Assembly: GCA_965603495.1 (NCBI GenBank)
Contig: CBFDDF010000003.1
Span: forward strand, 124,001 to 188,000
Source: Thiomicrorhabdus sp965603495
GTDB taxonomy: Bacteria > Pseudomonadota > Gammaproteobacteria > Thiomicrospirales > Thiomicrospiraceae
Reading direction: 5' to 3'
Length of the DNA: 64,000 nucleotides
The first letter of the stretch is position 1. Every line of letters begins with the position of its first letter. Below the pieces are notes generated by a model, which did no database searches, was not told where the DNA came from, and saw only the letters and a list, made by a program, of their open reading frames with translations. A program made the translations under genes and the position numbers. This document shows positions 37,002 through 45,694 of this stretch, piece by piece.

Positions 37002-37855
37002 TTGAATTCGTTAAGTACGATACCAACAGGTTCCGCACCGGCAACAATGATTTTTTGTTTGGCTTTTTCAATGGCCGACACCAGCGTTGCATGTCTTTTG
37101 GCGACTAGCATGGTACCGTGACAGATGGCAGACAATGTTTGAGCATCACAATGCTCCAATATAGCTGGCGCATCCAATAATATGACATCGTAATGTGTTT
37201 GCAATTCACCCAATATTTGTTTAATTTTGGACTGTCCTAATAACTCTAACGGGTTCGGTGGAATGGTTCCGGCAGACATTAGAGACAAATTGGTTAATTT
37301 AGAGTGTGTTTCAATTACCTCTAAACCCGCCCTATCAGCTAAAATATCAGACAAGCCGGATTTATTTTTAAGCTTAAAGCGTTTTGTTTGACTAGGTTGG
37401 CGCATATCAGCATCAATCAATAATGTTTTTTGACCTAACTGCGAAAACAACACGGCTAAATTAGCGGCAATATAACTTGCGCCGCCTTTGTTTTGAACAG
37501 GTGCGATTACCAGTAACTTATTATCAGTAAACCATCTTAAAGAGAGCTGACTTCTGAGCCCTCTTAACCTATCGACATCGTTGCCAAACGATTGAAATGC
37601 GGCAATAACACTTTTATCTACAGTGTTATCGTCACTAGAAAGACGGTCGAAATCAAATTGCTGTGATACCACATGTTGAATATCTTCCTGAGTGATTAGA
37701 CCTAACTTAACCGCAGCATCTCCAAACTTTAATTCATACTGTTTTTGAGCTTTGATAATACGGTCTGCATCTTCTGCTCTGATTTTTCCAGCTTCTAAAA
37801 GAAGACTACCAATCGTTTTACTGTTTGTATGTAACTCAACTGAAGTATTTTGCAT
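36998..37855 (-). CDS. epsG: EpsG-like chain-length tyrosine kinase homologue with altered P-loop
   Basis: Cytoplasmic BY-kinase-like protein (285 aa) paired with EpsF. An N-terminal MshEN-like region (GSLLLEAGKI, LGLITQEDIQHVVSQQ) precedes the kinase-like domain. Walker A-prime TLLIDADMRQPSQ and Walker B VILLDAPA are intact. The Walker A loop reads PVQNKGGASYIAANLA, where family members have a GEGKS or GEGRS type loop, so the phosphate-contacting basic residue appears to be lost. The C-terminal tyrosine cluster of true Wzc kinases is missing, as in EpsG. It may regulate chain length without strong ATPase activity. Confidence 0.85.
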   Translation of the reverse strand: MQNTSVELHTNSKTIGSLLLEAGKIRAEDADRIIKAQKQYELKFGDAAVKLGLITQEDIQHVVSQQFDFDRLSSDDNTVDKSVIAAFQSFGNDVDRLRGLRSQLSLRWFTDNKLLVIAPVQNKGGASYIAANLAVLFSQLGQKTLLIDADMRQPSQTKRFKLKNKSGLSDILADRAGLEVIETHSKLTNLSLMSAGTIPPNPLELLGQSKIKQILGELQTHYDVILLDAPAILEHCDAQTLSAICHGTMLVAKRHATLVSAIEKAKQKIIVAGAEPVGIVLNEFK

Positions 37856-37860
37856 ATCGA

Positions 37861-39216
37861 TTAGCCTTTAGCCTGTCTTGAATAGAGGATTTCACCCAAC
37901 AATGGAATACCTACATTATTTAAATCATCTGCAGTACGCACCCTTCTATTCAATAATTCAGCAAGCAAGGCGAATCCTACCCCTAATATTAATCCTAAAA
38001 AGATGGATAAGAATACATTCAACCTAAGTTTTGGCTTGCTGTGATAGAGTGGTGGAGTGGCTTTGGTTAAGATTGAGACATCACTTTCGCTTAAATCACT
38101 TTCTAAAGTAGTCTGACTGAGTCTTTGCGTCGCTAAGGTTAGAACTTGCTCGGAATTCATCACATCACGTTTTAGTACATCCAATTCATTACGATTCGCA
38201 TTAATATCAAGCAACGTCTGTTTTTGTTTGCTTATGGCAGCTTCCAGGCCGGCTACACTTTGACTAGCAATCTGAAGAGAGCTTTCCAACCGCTTTCTAG
38301 CCAATGCGAGCTCTGTAAAGAATTTTGCTTTTAAACTTTTAACTTCCGTTGAGGCCGCAAGATAGTCAGGGTGATTCTTACTGACCTTTTGCTTTAATTC
38401 ATCAATCCGTACTTCAGCGGCTGAAAGAGCAGACTTAACACCCCGAACGATAGGGTCAATGAGCAACTCACTGTTTCGGCTATCCGGTTTATTAATGGCT
38501 TCTAACTGTGACTCAAGATTGAACAGCTCAGACTGAGCAACTACTAACTGGTGAGACAACTGCGACAAGCGGCCCGTCTCTACATCGAGCCTTTCATCTA
38601 TGGAAACAATTACTTTTTCTCTTTGATATTCTGATAACTTTTCCTGTGCTTTGACTAAGTCTTGGCGCATTTCTTCCACTTGCCCCTTGAACCATACAGC
38701 GGTTCTTCGAGAAGGATCAATCTTCATTTCTAAGTTCGTTGCTACATAAGCATCAGCAAATGTATTCGCTAAAGTTGCTGCGTACTTGGGGTCACTTGCT
38801 TGATAGCCTATGACAATCACACTACTTGATTTTGATGGAATAACTTGCAAACCACCTAAAATAACACCCGCTAGCCAATTCCGGATATCCACCTTACCTT
38901 CAGTTGCCTTAAGGTAAGCCTCAACATAAGTCGGATTTGTGTACAGTCCTAATTTGTCGACTACCTTTAAAGCAACATTCTCACTGCTAATAATATCCAC
39001 CTGGGTTCCCATATAACCAGGCGTTGATAATGCAGAAGCCCGGTTCCCCGTAATAGTATCTTCACCGGAGTAATTAACCACTAAAGACGTAGTTGCCACG
39101 TAAGATTTAGGTAGCCATAAGCTGATTAACGTGACGGTTAATACCGTAAGAAAAAACACAAATAAAGCGATCTTTTTACGTGCATTCAAAATCGTTAGTA
39201 ATTGATAAAAATTCAT
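37861..39216 (-). CDS. epsF: Polysaccharide chain-length determinant EpsF (Wzz/GNVR family)
   Basis: Inner-membrane co-polymerase (451 aa) with two membrane helices, about residues 15-35 and 410-430, enclosing a long coiled-coil periplasmic region. The N-terminal LWLPKSYVATTSLVVNY, the segment IDPSRRTAVWFKGQVEEM and the proline-rich TKATPPLYHSKPKLRLNVF before the second helix match this family. It acts with EpsG and the exporter EpsE to set polymer length. Confidence 0.9.
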   Translation of the reverse strand: MNFYQLLTILNARKKIALFVFFLTVLTVTLISLWLPKSYVATTSLVVNYSGEDTITGNRASALSTPGYMGTQVDIISSENVALKVVDKLGLYTNPTYVEAYLKATEGKVDIRNWLAGVILGGLQVIPSKSSSVIVIGYQASDPKYAATLANTFADAYVATNLEMKIDPSRRTAVWFKGQVEEMRQDLVKAQEKLSEYQREKVIVSIDERLDVETGRLSQLSHQLVVAQSELFNLESQLEAINKPDSRNSELLIDPIVRGVKSALSAAEVRIDELKQKVSKNHPDYLAASTEVKSLKAKFFTELALARKRLESSLQIASQSVAGLEAAISKQKQTLLDINANRNELDVLKRDVMNSEQVLTLATQRLSQTTLESDLSESDVSILTKATPPLYHSKPKLRLNVFLSIFLGLILGVGFALLAELLNRRVRTADDLNNVGIPLLGEILYSRQAKG

Positions 39217-39230
39217 TATTTAGACTGCCT

Positions 39231-40022
39231 TTAGAATAAACTTTCTTGAATGGTAACTATATCGTCCGCGACTATTACGGATGACATGGTTGCCTCAAGC
39301 TCAACCAATTGACCATCTTCATTGCGTCGCTGTATCATCAGACCATTTTCAGTACCTCTTGCAGATAACCCGCCGGCCATAGACAAGGCTTGTAGAAGCG
39401 TCATATTCGGGGTAAATTTAAAGACGCCCGGACTTCTTGCCTGACCATAAACATAGAAGACAGGGGCTTCTGGCACATAAATAATATCACCTGCACTCAT
39501 CTGCATATTCACGCTGTTTATTTGTTCAGCATTAGAGTGCAAAATTAATTTTTTTAAATTTATGGAGATTCTTTTTGGCGGAGTTTCGCTCATTCGAATA
39601 ATGGTAATGAAATCCGAACCTTTAGCCGACACACCACCTGAAATTGCAATAAAATCAAACAAGGTCTTAGCACCTGTTTCTATTGAATATTTCCCAGGCT
39701 TAGCAACCTGCCCTAGTATAGAAACTTGCTTACCACTTGATTGGATTACAATAATATTGACTTGAGCCTGCTTCAAAAAACCATCCTGAACCAAGCGCTG
39801 GCCTATCAACTGCTCAGCCTCAGGAGGGGTTAAACCGCCTAGTTTGACCCCGCCTATTAAAGGGTAATTAATCTCACCGGAGGCTGACACCTTAGCTTCT
39901 GTGGTTAAATCAGGATTTCCATAAACTGAAACACGAAGTAAATCGCCATCATTTATTGGGTTATCTGCTGCCTGTAGCAACGTGGAAAATGATAAGAATA
40001 AGATTAAGAGTAAGTTTTTCAT
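39231..40022 (-). CDS. epsE: Polysaccharide export protein EpsE (Wza-like)
   Basis: Periplasmic/outer-membrane export component (263 aa). A signal peptide ends near LLQAA, then come the Poly_export domain (DGDLLRVSVYGNPDLTTEAK) and SLBB-type repeats (VSILGQVAKPGKYSIETGAK, FYVYGQARSPGVFKF). There is no lipobox cysteine at the signal cleavage site, unlike Wza, so outer-membrane anchoring must differ. It lies between epsL and epsF in one operon. Confidence 0.9.
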   Translation of the reverse strand: MKNLLLILFLSFSTLLQAADNPINDGDLLRVSVYGNPDLTTEAKVSASGEINYPLIGGVKLGGLTPPEAEQLIGQRLVQDGFLKQAQVNIIVIQSSGKQVSILGQVAKPGKYSIETGAKTLFDFIAISGGVSAKGSDFITIIRMSETPPKRISINLKKLILHSNAEQINSVNMQMSAGDIIYVPEAPVFYVYGQARSPGVFKFTPNMTLLQALSMAGGLSARGTENGLMIQRRNEDGQLVELEATMSSVIVADDIVTIQESLF

Positions 40023-40076
40023 ATATTTCTCTTCATTAGGTCGTTAATTAAGCTGTTAATTAAAATTATAAATATT

Positions 40077-41270
40077 CTAAAGCTTGATTGCCAAGCTTAA
40101 AGACACTTTATCGGATTCATAATCTCTGAGTAGGAGATCGGAATCTCTCCTACTTTGAGAATAATTCAGACCAATATCAAATTTTCTATGCGGCTTATAT
40201 CCCAAACCCAAACTAATCGAATCATAAGATTCACTATATTTATCTGTCGTGTTTAAAAAATCACTTATTTGATGGTTAACACGACTATTAACAGAAACCT
40301 TCTCTGAAACAGACCAGTTAACCCCTAAACTCGCCCCAGTTGTTTCGCGATCCGTACCAAAAACATCATCAGTTGCAGAAACTCCTCGAGAAGCACCTAG
40401 CTTAAACGCTAACTTTCCGGTTGCTTGCAAGTCATAAGATACATTCATATTTAAGCCACTATAACCATTCTTCGCAACATCCTGGTAATCTCGATTAACC
40501 AGACCCACTTCTGCATTTAGGTTACTTTTGCCTGTGACGTTCCAAAGCGTCGTCACTAAATAGGAGTTCTGTGTATACTGATTGTCGTCACCAGAATTAT
40601 TGGGTATATGACTGTCTAATTGAGAAAATTTTAAACCAACTCGACTGCCTGAAGTTACTAAATAATCAACGTTTAAAGAGTGGGTTTGATCCTGCCTTTC
40701 AAACAAGGCTTGCGCCTCATTATCGTAGGAAATATTATCATCCTTTATAGCATAACCAATTCGCCAGTCAGGAAGAAAATGCCAATTCGCGTTAGCAGAT
40801 AAACTATCTGTCGTCTTTTCACTGCCTTGCTGATCAATTGAGTTCGCAAAATCACCCAATGCGACCTTATGAGCCATTCCGATTCGCCCCTGAACATGGC
40901 TACCGACTAACCAATTCCATGCGGCAGATAAATTCTGACCTGTATTATCTAGACTTTCATTTTTATCATAGCGACTATCTATCATGGACGCATTGACCAG
41001 AAACTGTTGGCGACTGGCTGTCCAATTCATTTTTAGTCCGACAGCTGTTTTATAAATCGTATCAGACTTACTTAAAGTCGAAGGTAACGAGGATTCGTCT
41101 ACACTGGAATCAAGTCGATATAAATTACTATCCTGCACTGTCTTTATCGACACATAAGGCTGCACCGTATTTTCTGCTTTGACCAGGCCTGGTAATAACA
41201 ATGTAACGCCCAACAGTAATCTTATGGATTGAAATATTTTCACAAATTCAGCTTCTTTTACAGTAATCAA
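40077..41270 (-). CDS. epsL: EpsL-type outer-membrane beta-barrel protein
   Basis: 397-aa exported protein rich in alternating polar and aromatic residues that fit a beta-barrel, with many repeats of 10-12 residue strands and short turns (for example KVSLSLAIKL at the end). This matches the EpsL putative exopolysaccharide outer-membrane protein of PEP-CTERM loci. The signal peptide includes TLLLPGLVKAEN, where PGLV is encoded by an exact copy of the 12-bp palindrome. The start could be ATG 41270 or a GTG nine codons later. It follows epsD by 9 bp. Confidence 0.82.
   Translation of the reverse strand: MITVKEAEFVKIFQSIRLLLGVTLLLPGLVKAENTVQPYVSIKTVQDSNLYRLDSSVDESSLPSTLSKSDTIYKTAVGLKMNWTASRQQFLVNASMIDSRYDKNESLDNTGQNLSAAWNWLVGSHVQGRIGMAHKVALGDFANSIDQQGSEKTTDSLSANANWHFLPDWRIGYAIKDDNISYDNEAQALFERQDQTHSLNVDYLVTSGSRVGLKFSQLDSHIPNNSGDDNQYTQNSYLVTTLWNVTGKSNLNAEVGLVNRDYQDVAKNGYSGLNMNVSYDLQATGKLAFKLGASRGVSATDDVFGTDRETTGASLGVNWSVSEKVSVNSRVNHQISDFLNTTDKYSESYDSISLGLGYKPHRKFDIGLNYSQSRRDSDLLLRDYESDKVSLSLAIKL
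41182..41193. repeat. Palindrome ACCAGGCCTGGT, exact copy
   Basis: Exact copy within the signal-peptide coding part of epsL, in the PGLV frame. It is the first copy after the 24-kb stretch without any. Confidence 0.9.
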
Positions 41271-41279
41271 ATATAAGCT

Positions 41280-42119
41280 TTAAGGCTTTGTAGCAAACTC
41301 ACCTAGATATTCAACTTGAGCATTCCCTTTTAAAGATTCAACTAATTTCTCAGTAGCTTCTTTTTGTTTTTGATTATATAGCTGACGTCCAATCGCTGGC
41401 GTAGCTTGTTCAAGTGTTATTGGCTGTGCTAAAGCTTGCTGTAACTCGATGACCAAAAGGCCATCCGACATTTTTAAATAACCAACATCACCTACTTTCA
41501 ATACATTTAAAGGCGCTAGCAGTGGTGGTGGTAATTTTTCGGATGCCTTTGCCTCTACAACCTTTTTATAAGCAATGCCTTTCTCCTGCAATATCGGCAA
41601 TAATTCTTCAAGTCTTTCTATCACTTTTAACTCAGCGACTAATGACTCCAAAGCATCTTTTTCAACGGGCATAGTCAACTGCGTATAAACAAATACTTTT
41701 CTGTCCGCAAAAATTTGCGGATGTTCATTATAAAAAGCCTCTATTTCTTGTGAAGTAGGCTTTCCCACGCCTTGTAAGGTACGCTGAACATAAGCATCTA
41801 CAAGAACTTTCCTTTTAGCGGCTTCAAGCGCGCTTAAAATATCTGGACTACGGTCAAGCCTGGCTTGTTTAGCCGCCTGCAAGACTAAGGTTTGATCGAC
41901 CAAGTGATCTAAGGCTTTGAGTTTAATCTCTTGTTGATTTTCCTGGGTGACCTTGACTCTTAATTGACCTAACGTCTGGTTTAGCTGATGAACGGTAACT
42001 TCTTCGCCATTCACATTGGCTGCAACCTGACTATCTTGCTTCTTGTCGTTATTTTCTCCGCCACAACCAACTAATATAGTGGACATAAATAGTGCTGAAA
42101 CTAGTACTTTAACTTTCAT
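41280..42119 (-). CDS. epsD: EpsD-family peptidyl-prolyl isomerase lipoprotein
   Basis: SurA/parvulin-like periplasmic lipoprotein (about 279 aa). A lipobox ILVGC lies at the end of the signal peptide. Next come a SurA-like N-terminal region (VNGEEVTVHQLNQTLGQLR) and a parvulin-type domain with VGDVGYLKMSDGLLVIEL near the end. It is the first gene of the epsD-L-E-F-G-xrtB-I operon, with a sigma70 promoter 49 bp upstream. The frame is open to 42134; I take the ATG at 42119. Confidence 0.87.
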   Translation of the reverse strand: MKVKVLVSALFMSTILVGCGGENNDKKQDSQVAANVNGEEVTVHQLNQTLGQLRVKVTQENQQEIKLKALDHLVDQTLVLQAAKQARLDRSPDILSALEAAKRKVLVDAYVQRTLQGVGKPTSQEIEAFYNEHPQIFADRKVFVYTQLTMPVEKDALESLVAELKVIERLEELLPILQEKGIAYKKVVEAKASEKLPPPLLAPLNVLKVGDVGYLKMSDGLLVIELQQALAQPITLEQATPAIGRQLYNQKQKEATEKLVESLKGNAQVEYLGEFATKP

Positions 42120-42167
42120 ATTCACCCAAACCACTCGCTTAATTAGTAAAATTTATGACTGAATTTA

Positions 42168-42196
42168 AGTATACGCAATTCTCACCAGACAGACAA
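42168..42196 (-). promoter_or_regulatory. Sigma70-type promoter of the epsD operon
   Basis: TTGTCT (42191-42196) and TATACT (42168-42173) on the minus strand are separated by exactly 17 bp. The -10 box is 5/6 and the -35 box 4/6 to consensus. It lies between the PEP-CTERM gene terminator and epsD. Confidence 0.5.
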
Positions 42197-42255
42197 TCTT
42201 AATTCGAACTTAAAATGAAGAATACAACAGACAGCTAATTCGCTTATTCACAGAC

Positions 42256-42285
42256 AAAAAAAAGGGCATGAATAAATTCACGCCC
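42256..42285 (-). terminator. Rho-independent terminator of the PEP-CTERM gene
   Basis: A 9-bp stem (GGGCGTGAA with TTCATGCCC on the minus strand, one G-U pair) and a TTTA loop are followed by eight T. It lies 32 bp after the stop and separates this gene from the epsD operon. Confidence 0.9.
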
Positions 42286-42316
42286 CTCTCCATTACACCC
42301 TCTACTGGCGATGTAA

Positions 42317-42904
42317 TTAATTTAGCTTAAATGAAGCCGCTTTACGACGACGCGCCATAAAACCAACCAAACCCAAACCTGCAAGCATTAAAGCAACAGT
42401 GCTTGGCTCTGGAACAGGTGTTGTAACAGAACTGAAGTTACCAGCAAAAGAATAGTTCCCGTACTGAGAACCAGTAACAGTGCCATCAAAATCAAGTCTA
42501 TAAGTACCAGCGCCTATAACACCGTTAAAAAACTCTGTTGTACCCGCACTCAAAGACCAATCATACACAGCAGACCCTACGATAGTATCATCAATAGCAC
42601 TGACTGTTTTATACAAAGCAACCGTTAGCGGATCAATAGCAACCGTAACCTCTCCACCTACTGCCGTTTGAGATTTTGAGTCAACCAAAAACCCAAATAC
42701 CTGTTGAGCAGGATCAAAGTTAAAAGTCCAATAATGACTAAACACAGTACCAAAACCTAAAATATCGGTAATCGTTTGTGAAGTCTGTATGGACCCGTCA
42801 GTAACATTTCCAAAATCGCCCTTATCAAGGTCAATCGCGGAATTTGCAACATTTAAAGTTAGCATCATTGAAGCTGCTAACATAATTTTTGTAAGTAAGT
42901 TCAA
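42317..42904 (-). CDS. PEP-CTERM sorting-domain protein
   Basis: 195-aa secreted protein with an N-terminal signal peptide (about residues 1-22). The C-terminal sorting signal has three parts: VPEPSTVALM, a hydrophobic helix LAGLGLVGF and the basic tail MARRRKA. It is the expected substrate of the exosortase at 36090. The body includes an FxxNF-type segment (HYWTFNFDPAQQVFGFLVDS) like other small beta-rich PEP-CTERM proteins. The start is TTG 42904, supported by GGGAGG six bases upstream. It is its own transcription unit, with a terminator directly after it. Confidence 0.92.
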   Translation of the reverse strand: MNLLTKIMLAASMMLTLNVANSAIDLDKGDFGNVTDGSIQTSQTITDILGFGTVFSHYWTFNFDPAQQVFGFLVDSKSQTAVGGEVTVAIDPLTVALYKTVSAIDDTIVGSAVYDWSLSAGTTEFFNGVIGAGTYRLDFDGTVTGSQYGNYSFAGNFSSVTTPVPEPSTVALMLAGLGLVGFMARRRKAASFKLN

Positions 42905-43018
42905 AATGAACCTCCCATTTTAAGAGTAAGTTTAACTACAAGTTAAGTGTGCAACCCAGCTATCTTTAATCCGTAAACACCGCGTTGTGACCACTTTCCA
43001 AAGACCTGAAGCTTTCCG

Positions 43019-43034
43019 AGCCTGACTCACGCCA
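43019..43034 (-). promoter_or_regulatory. Possible sigma54 (RpoN) promoter of the PEP-CTERM gene
   Basis: TGGCGTGAGTCAGGCT on the minus strand has the GG and GC doublets 10 bases apart required by RpoN, and an intact TGGC and GCT, but the middle of each element is off consensus. It lies about 115 bp before the start codon. RpoN control of PEP-CTERM genes is known from other exosortase bacteria. Confidence 0.3.
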
Positions 43035-43153
43035 GATTTGGCCTAGACTTAAAATTCTTTGACAGTTTACCTGTAAAAAAACGACTTAACAAAATTAATT
43101 ACTCACTTTTACCAACCCTCTACAAATATATACCAAAATACTTAATGTACTGG

Positions 43154-44560
43154 TTAATATGCATTCTTATGCACAAAGCCCTTAAATACCGTCATGAATA
43201 TAATTTTGATATCCAACCAAAGTGACCAGTTACGGATATAGTGAAGGTCATAACGAACACGGCCTTCCATTTTATCTAACGTATCTGTTTCCCCCCTAAA
43301 ACCCTTTATTTGCGCTAAGCCGGTAATTCCGGGCTTAATTTTATGACGTAACATATAACCCATAATTTGTTTACGATACTCTTCATTGTGCGCAATCGCA
43401 TGAGGTCTTGGCCCGACAATCGACATACTACCAGCCAACACATTTAGGAATTGCGGCAGCTCATCCAAAGAGGTACGTCGTAAAAAAGCACCCAATGGAG
43501 TAATTCGGGCATCTCCCTTGGTCGCCTGCGTAACTTTTTCTCCATTATCCATCACGGTCATCGACCGAAACTTCCACACTGCGATATTCTTACCACCTAT
43601 TCCATAACGCTGTTGTTTGAATAACACTGGACCGGGAGAAGTCATTTTAATTGCTATGGCAATCACGACCATCGGAATAGAAATCAATGTCAATATCAAC
43701 AAACTCAAAACGATATCTTCCGTTCGCTTTAGCACACTGCCAAAACCAGCGAAAGGCGTTTCATAAATACTGATTGCGGTAACACCTTGGTAATCTACCC
43801 AACGGGAGTTAATTAGGTTAAAGGTAAACATATCAGGCACTAAATACACTGACACAGTACTGTCTGACAATTCATCGACAATGTATTTGATTCTTTTTTC
43901 TGCAGAAAGGGACAAGGTGATATAAACCACATCCAACTGACCGGTACGGCAATCTTCAAGCAGTGTATCCACACCGCCAGCAACCTGTACAGTTTGATGT
44001 GGCAAACGTCGACCTTTTTCCTGTTTGGCCCGATCATCATAATAGCCGGCAAAGCGAAAACCGTTGCATTTGTCACCGACCAAAATCTTCTCTAATCTGC
44101 GTCCTAAATCTGTTGCGCCGACAATGCCTACTCGACGGGTATTATGGCCTTTTCCCCGTAAATAACCGAGCATCAGTCGAGCGCTTAAATGCCAAGATAC
44201 CACCAACAAAGGGGCAATCGCAAACCAGTTTAAGACATAAAACTCTTGATACCAGTGCCATTTGAGCCAAAAAATATCAAGAAAAACAATCAACGTAACT
44301 GCAATAATCCAAGAAGTGAGGACTGCACCCATCTCTTTATAACGGCGAACCCCTCGCCATGAGCGATACACATCCTGCATTTCGGCAAAAAAGTTATAAA
44401 AAATGACCGATAAGAGTGCCAGCCACATTGTGGTCGCATCCCATACAATATGGTACAGGTAAGATAATAGCGCCAGACTTCCTAAAATCAGCAAGCTATC
44501 GGCAAGTCGCGCCAATGCATTCAGCGACGTATCATAGTGTCGTACTCTTCCTAAACTCAT
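43154..44560 (-). CDS. epsB: Undecaprenyl-phosphate glucose phosphotransferase (EpsB/WcaJ/GumD type)
   Basis: Integral membrane initiating enzyme (468 aa) that transfers glucose-1-phosphate to undecaprenyl phosphate. It has four N-terminal helices, a CoA-binding-like central domain (RRVGIVGATDLGRRL) and the C-terminal phosphoglycosyltransferase domain with SPGPVLFKQQRYGIGGKNI, WKFRSM, RRTSLDELPQFLNVL, SIVGPRPHA and KPGITGLAQIKGFRGET. The frame opens at 44584, but GGAGGG six bases before ATG 44560 fixes the start. The last 250 bp before the PEP-CTERM gene hold that gene's regulatory region. Confidence 0.93.
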   Translation of the reverse strand: MSLGRVRHYDTSLNALARLADSLLILGSLALLSYLYHIVWDATTMWLALLSVIFYNFFAEMQDVYRSWRGVRRYKEMGAVLTSWIIAVTLIVFLDIFWLKWHWYQEFYVLNWFAIAPLLVVSWHLSARLMLGYLRGKGHNTRRVGIVGATDLGRRLEKILVGDKCNGFRFAGYYDDRAKQEKGRRLPHQTVQVAGGVDTLLEDCRTGQLDVVYITLSLSAEKRIKYIVDELSDSTVSVYLVPDMFTFNLINSRWVDYQGVTAISIYETPFAGFGSVLKRTEDIVLSLLILTLISIPMVVIAIAIKMTSPGPVLFKQQRYGIGGKNIAVWKFRSMTVMDNGEKVTQATKGDARITPLGAFLRRTSLDELPQFLNVLAGSMSIVGPRPHAIAHNEEYRKQIMGYMLRHKIKPGITGLAQIKGFRGETDTLDKMEGRVRYDLHYIRNWSLWLDIKIIFMTVFKGFVHKNAY

Positions 44561-44632
44561 ATCAAACCCTCCTCGACAAACCACTAACGGCCAGACGATT
44601 AGTATAAAGCCTTATGCTACAATTTGGTTTAA

Positions 44633-45427
44633 TTAATTTTTCGTTGATTTATAAAACATACCGGTCATTAATAAAAATCCTGCTATTACCATAGGTAAAG
44701 AAAGTAACTGACCCATCGTTAACCAATCCCACATAAGGTAGCCTAGCTGTGCATCTGGCACTCTCCAGAACTCGACGATAAAACGGAATGTTCCGTAACC
44801 TATTAAGAACAGACCGGCGACACTGCCTGGGCTTCTGGGTTTACGTGCGTAAATGGCTAAAATAATAAACAGCACAAAGCCTTCTAATAAGGCTTCTAAA
44901 AGTTGTGTTGGGTATTTTTGAACCACGGTTTGTAGTACAGGATCATAAACGGTCATCCCTAAGGGCGAGTCGGTTATTTTGCCCCATAATTCACCATTAA
45001 TAAAATTACCGATGCGTCCGGTTAATAAACCAATCGGGATGAGCGGCGCGACAAAATCAGCAACCTGAAACACGCTTTGCTGGGTTTTGCGCGCGAATAA
45101 CAACATAGCAATGGTGACCCCAATCAAGCCACCGTGAAAGGACATCCCCCCTTGCCAAACTTTGAAGACCAACAAAGGTTCGGCAAGGTATAGGCTTAAA
45201 TCATAAAATAGGATATAACCTAAGCGCCCACCCAAAATCACACCCATTGCAATATAGAAAAGCAGGTCACTGACCATTTCGGTGTGCCAAGGTTCTATTT
45301 TTCGGGCACGCAAACTACCATAAAACCAGCCTAGGCCAAACGCCAAAAGATACATTAGGCCGTACCAGTGAATTTGTAAGGGTCCAAGGGCTAAGGCCAC
45401 AGGATCAATTATTGGATATTGCCACAT
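44633..45427 (-). CDS. lgt: Prolipoprotein diacylglyceryl transferase
   Basis: Inner-membrane enzyme (264 aa) that attaches diacylglycerol to the lipobox cysteine of prolipoproteins, the first step of lipoprotein maturation. The signature LTGRIGNFINGELWG is intact, and the essential region GGMSFHGGLIG and seven membrane helices are visible. The frame opens at 45469, but homology starts at MWQYPIIDPVAL, so ATG 45427 with AAGAAG upstream is chosen. It stands alone between the EPS locus and a chemoreceptor. Confidence 0.95.
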   Translation of the reverse strand: MWQYPIIDPVALALGPLQIHWYGLMYLLAFGLGWFYGSLRARKIEPWHTEMVSDLLFYIAMGVILGGRLGYILFYDLSLYLAEPLLVFKVWQGGMSFHGGLIGVTIAMLLFARKTQQSVFQVADFVAPLIPIGLLTGRIGNFINGELWGKITDSPLGMTVYDPVLQTVVQKYPTQLLEALLEGFVLFIILAIYARKPRSPGSVAGLFLIGYGTFRFIVEFWRVPDAQLGYLMWDWLTMGQLLSLPMVIAGFLLMTGMFYKSTKN

Positions 45428-45574
45428 AGAGTTACTTCTTGATTTTAGATTAATGAATCGCCTCAACACACTCTAAAACATATCGAGAACACTGTCTACA
45501 GTACATTTCGATGAGATTCAGTAGGGAGTTATTTAAGCGTTATTGAGGTGATAAAAGTTGTTAAGAATGATAAC

Positions 45575-45598
45575 AAAAAACCACCAGGCCTGGTGGTT
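45575..45598 (-). terminator. Terminator of the second chemoreceptor gene, built on the 12-bp palindrome
   Basis: A perfect 20-bp palindrome AACCACCAGGCCTGGTGGTT (45579-45598) is followed on the minus strand by six T (A-run 45575-45580). It lies 97 bp after the chemoreceptor stop and contains an exact copy of the repeated 12-mer. Confidence 0.8.
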
Positions 45599-45694
45599 GT
45601 ATTATTGGATGTTTCAGAGGTGTTATTTAGAAGGACTTAAGCCAATTACCTGTGACAATTCGCAACCATGAAAACGCAACTCACGTGAAGCATT

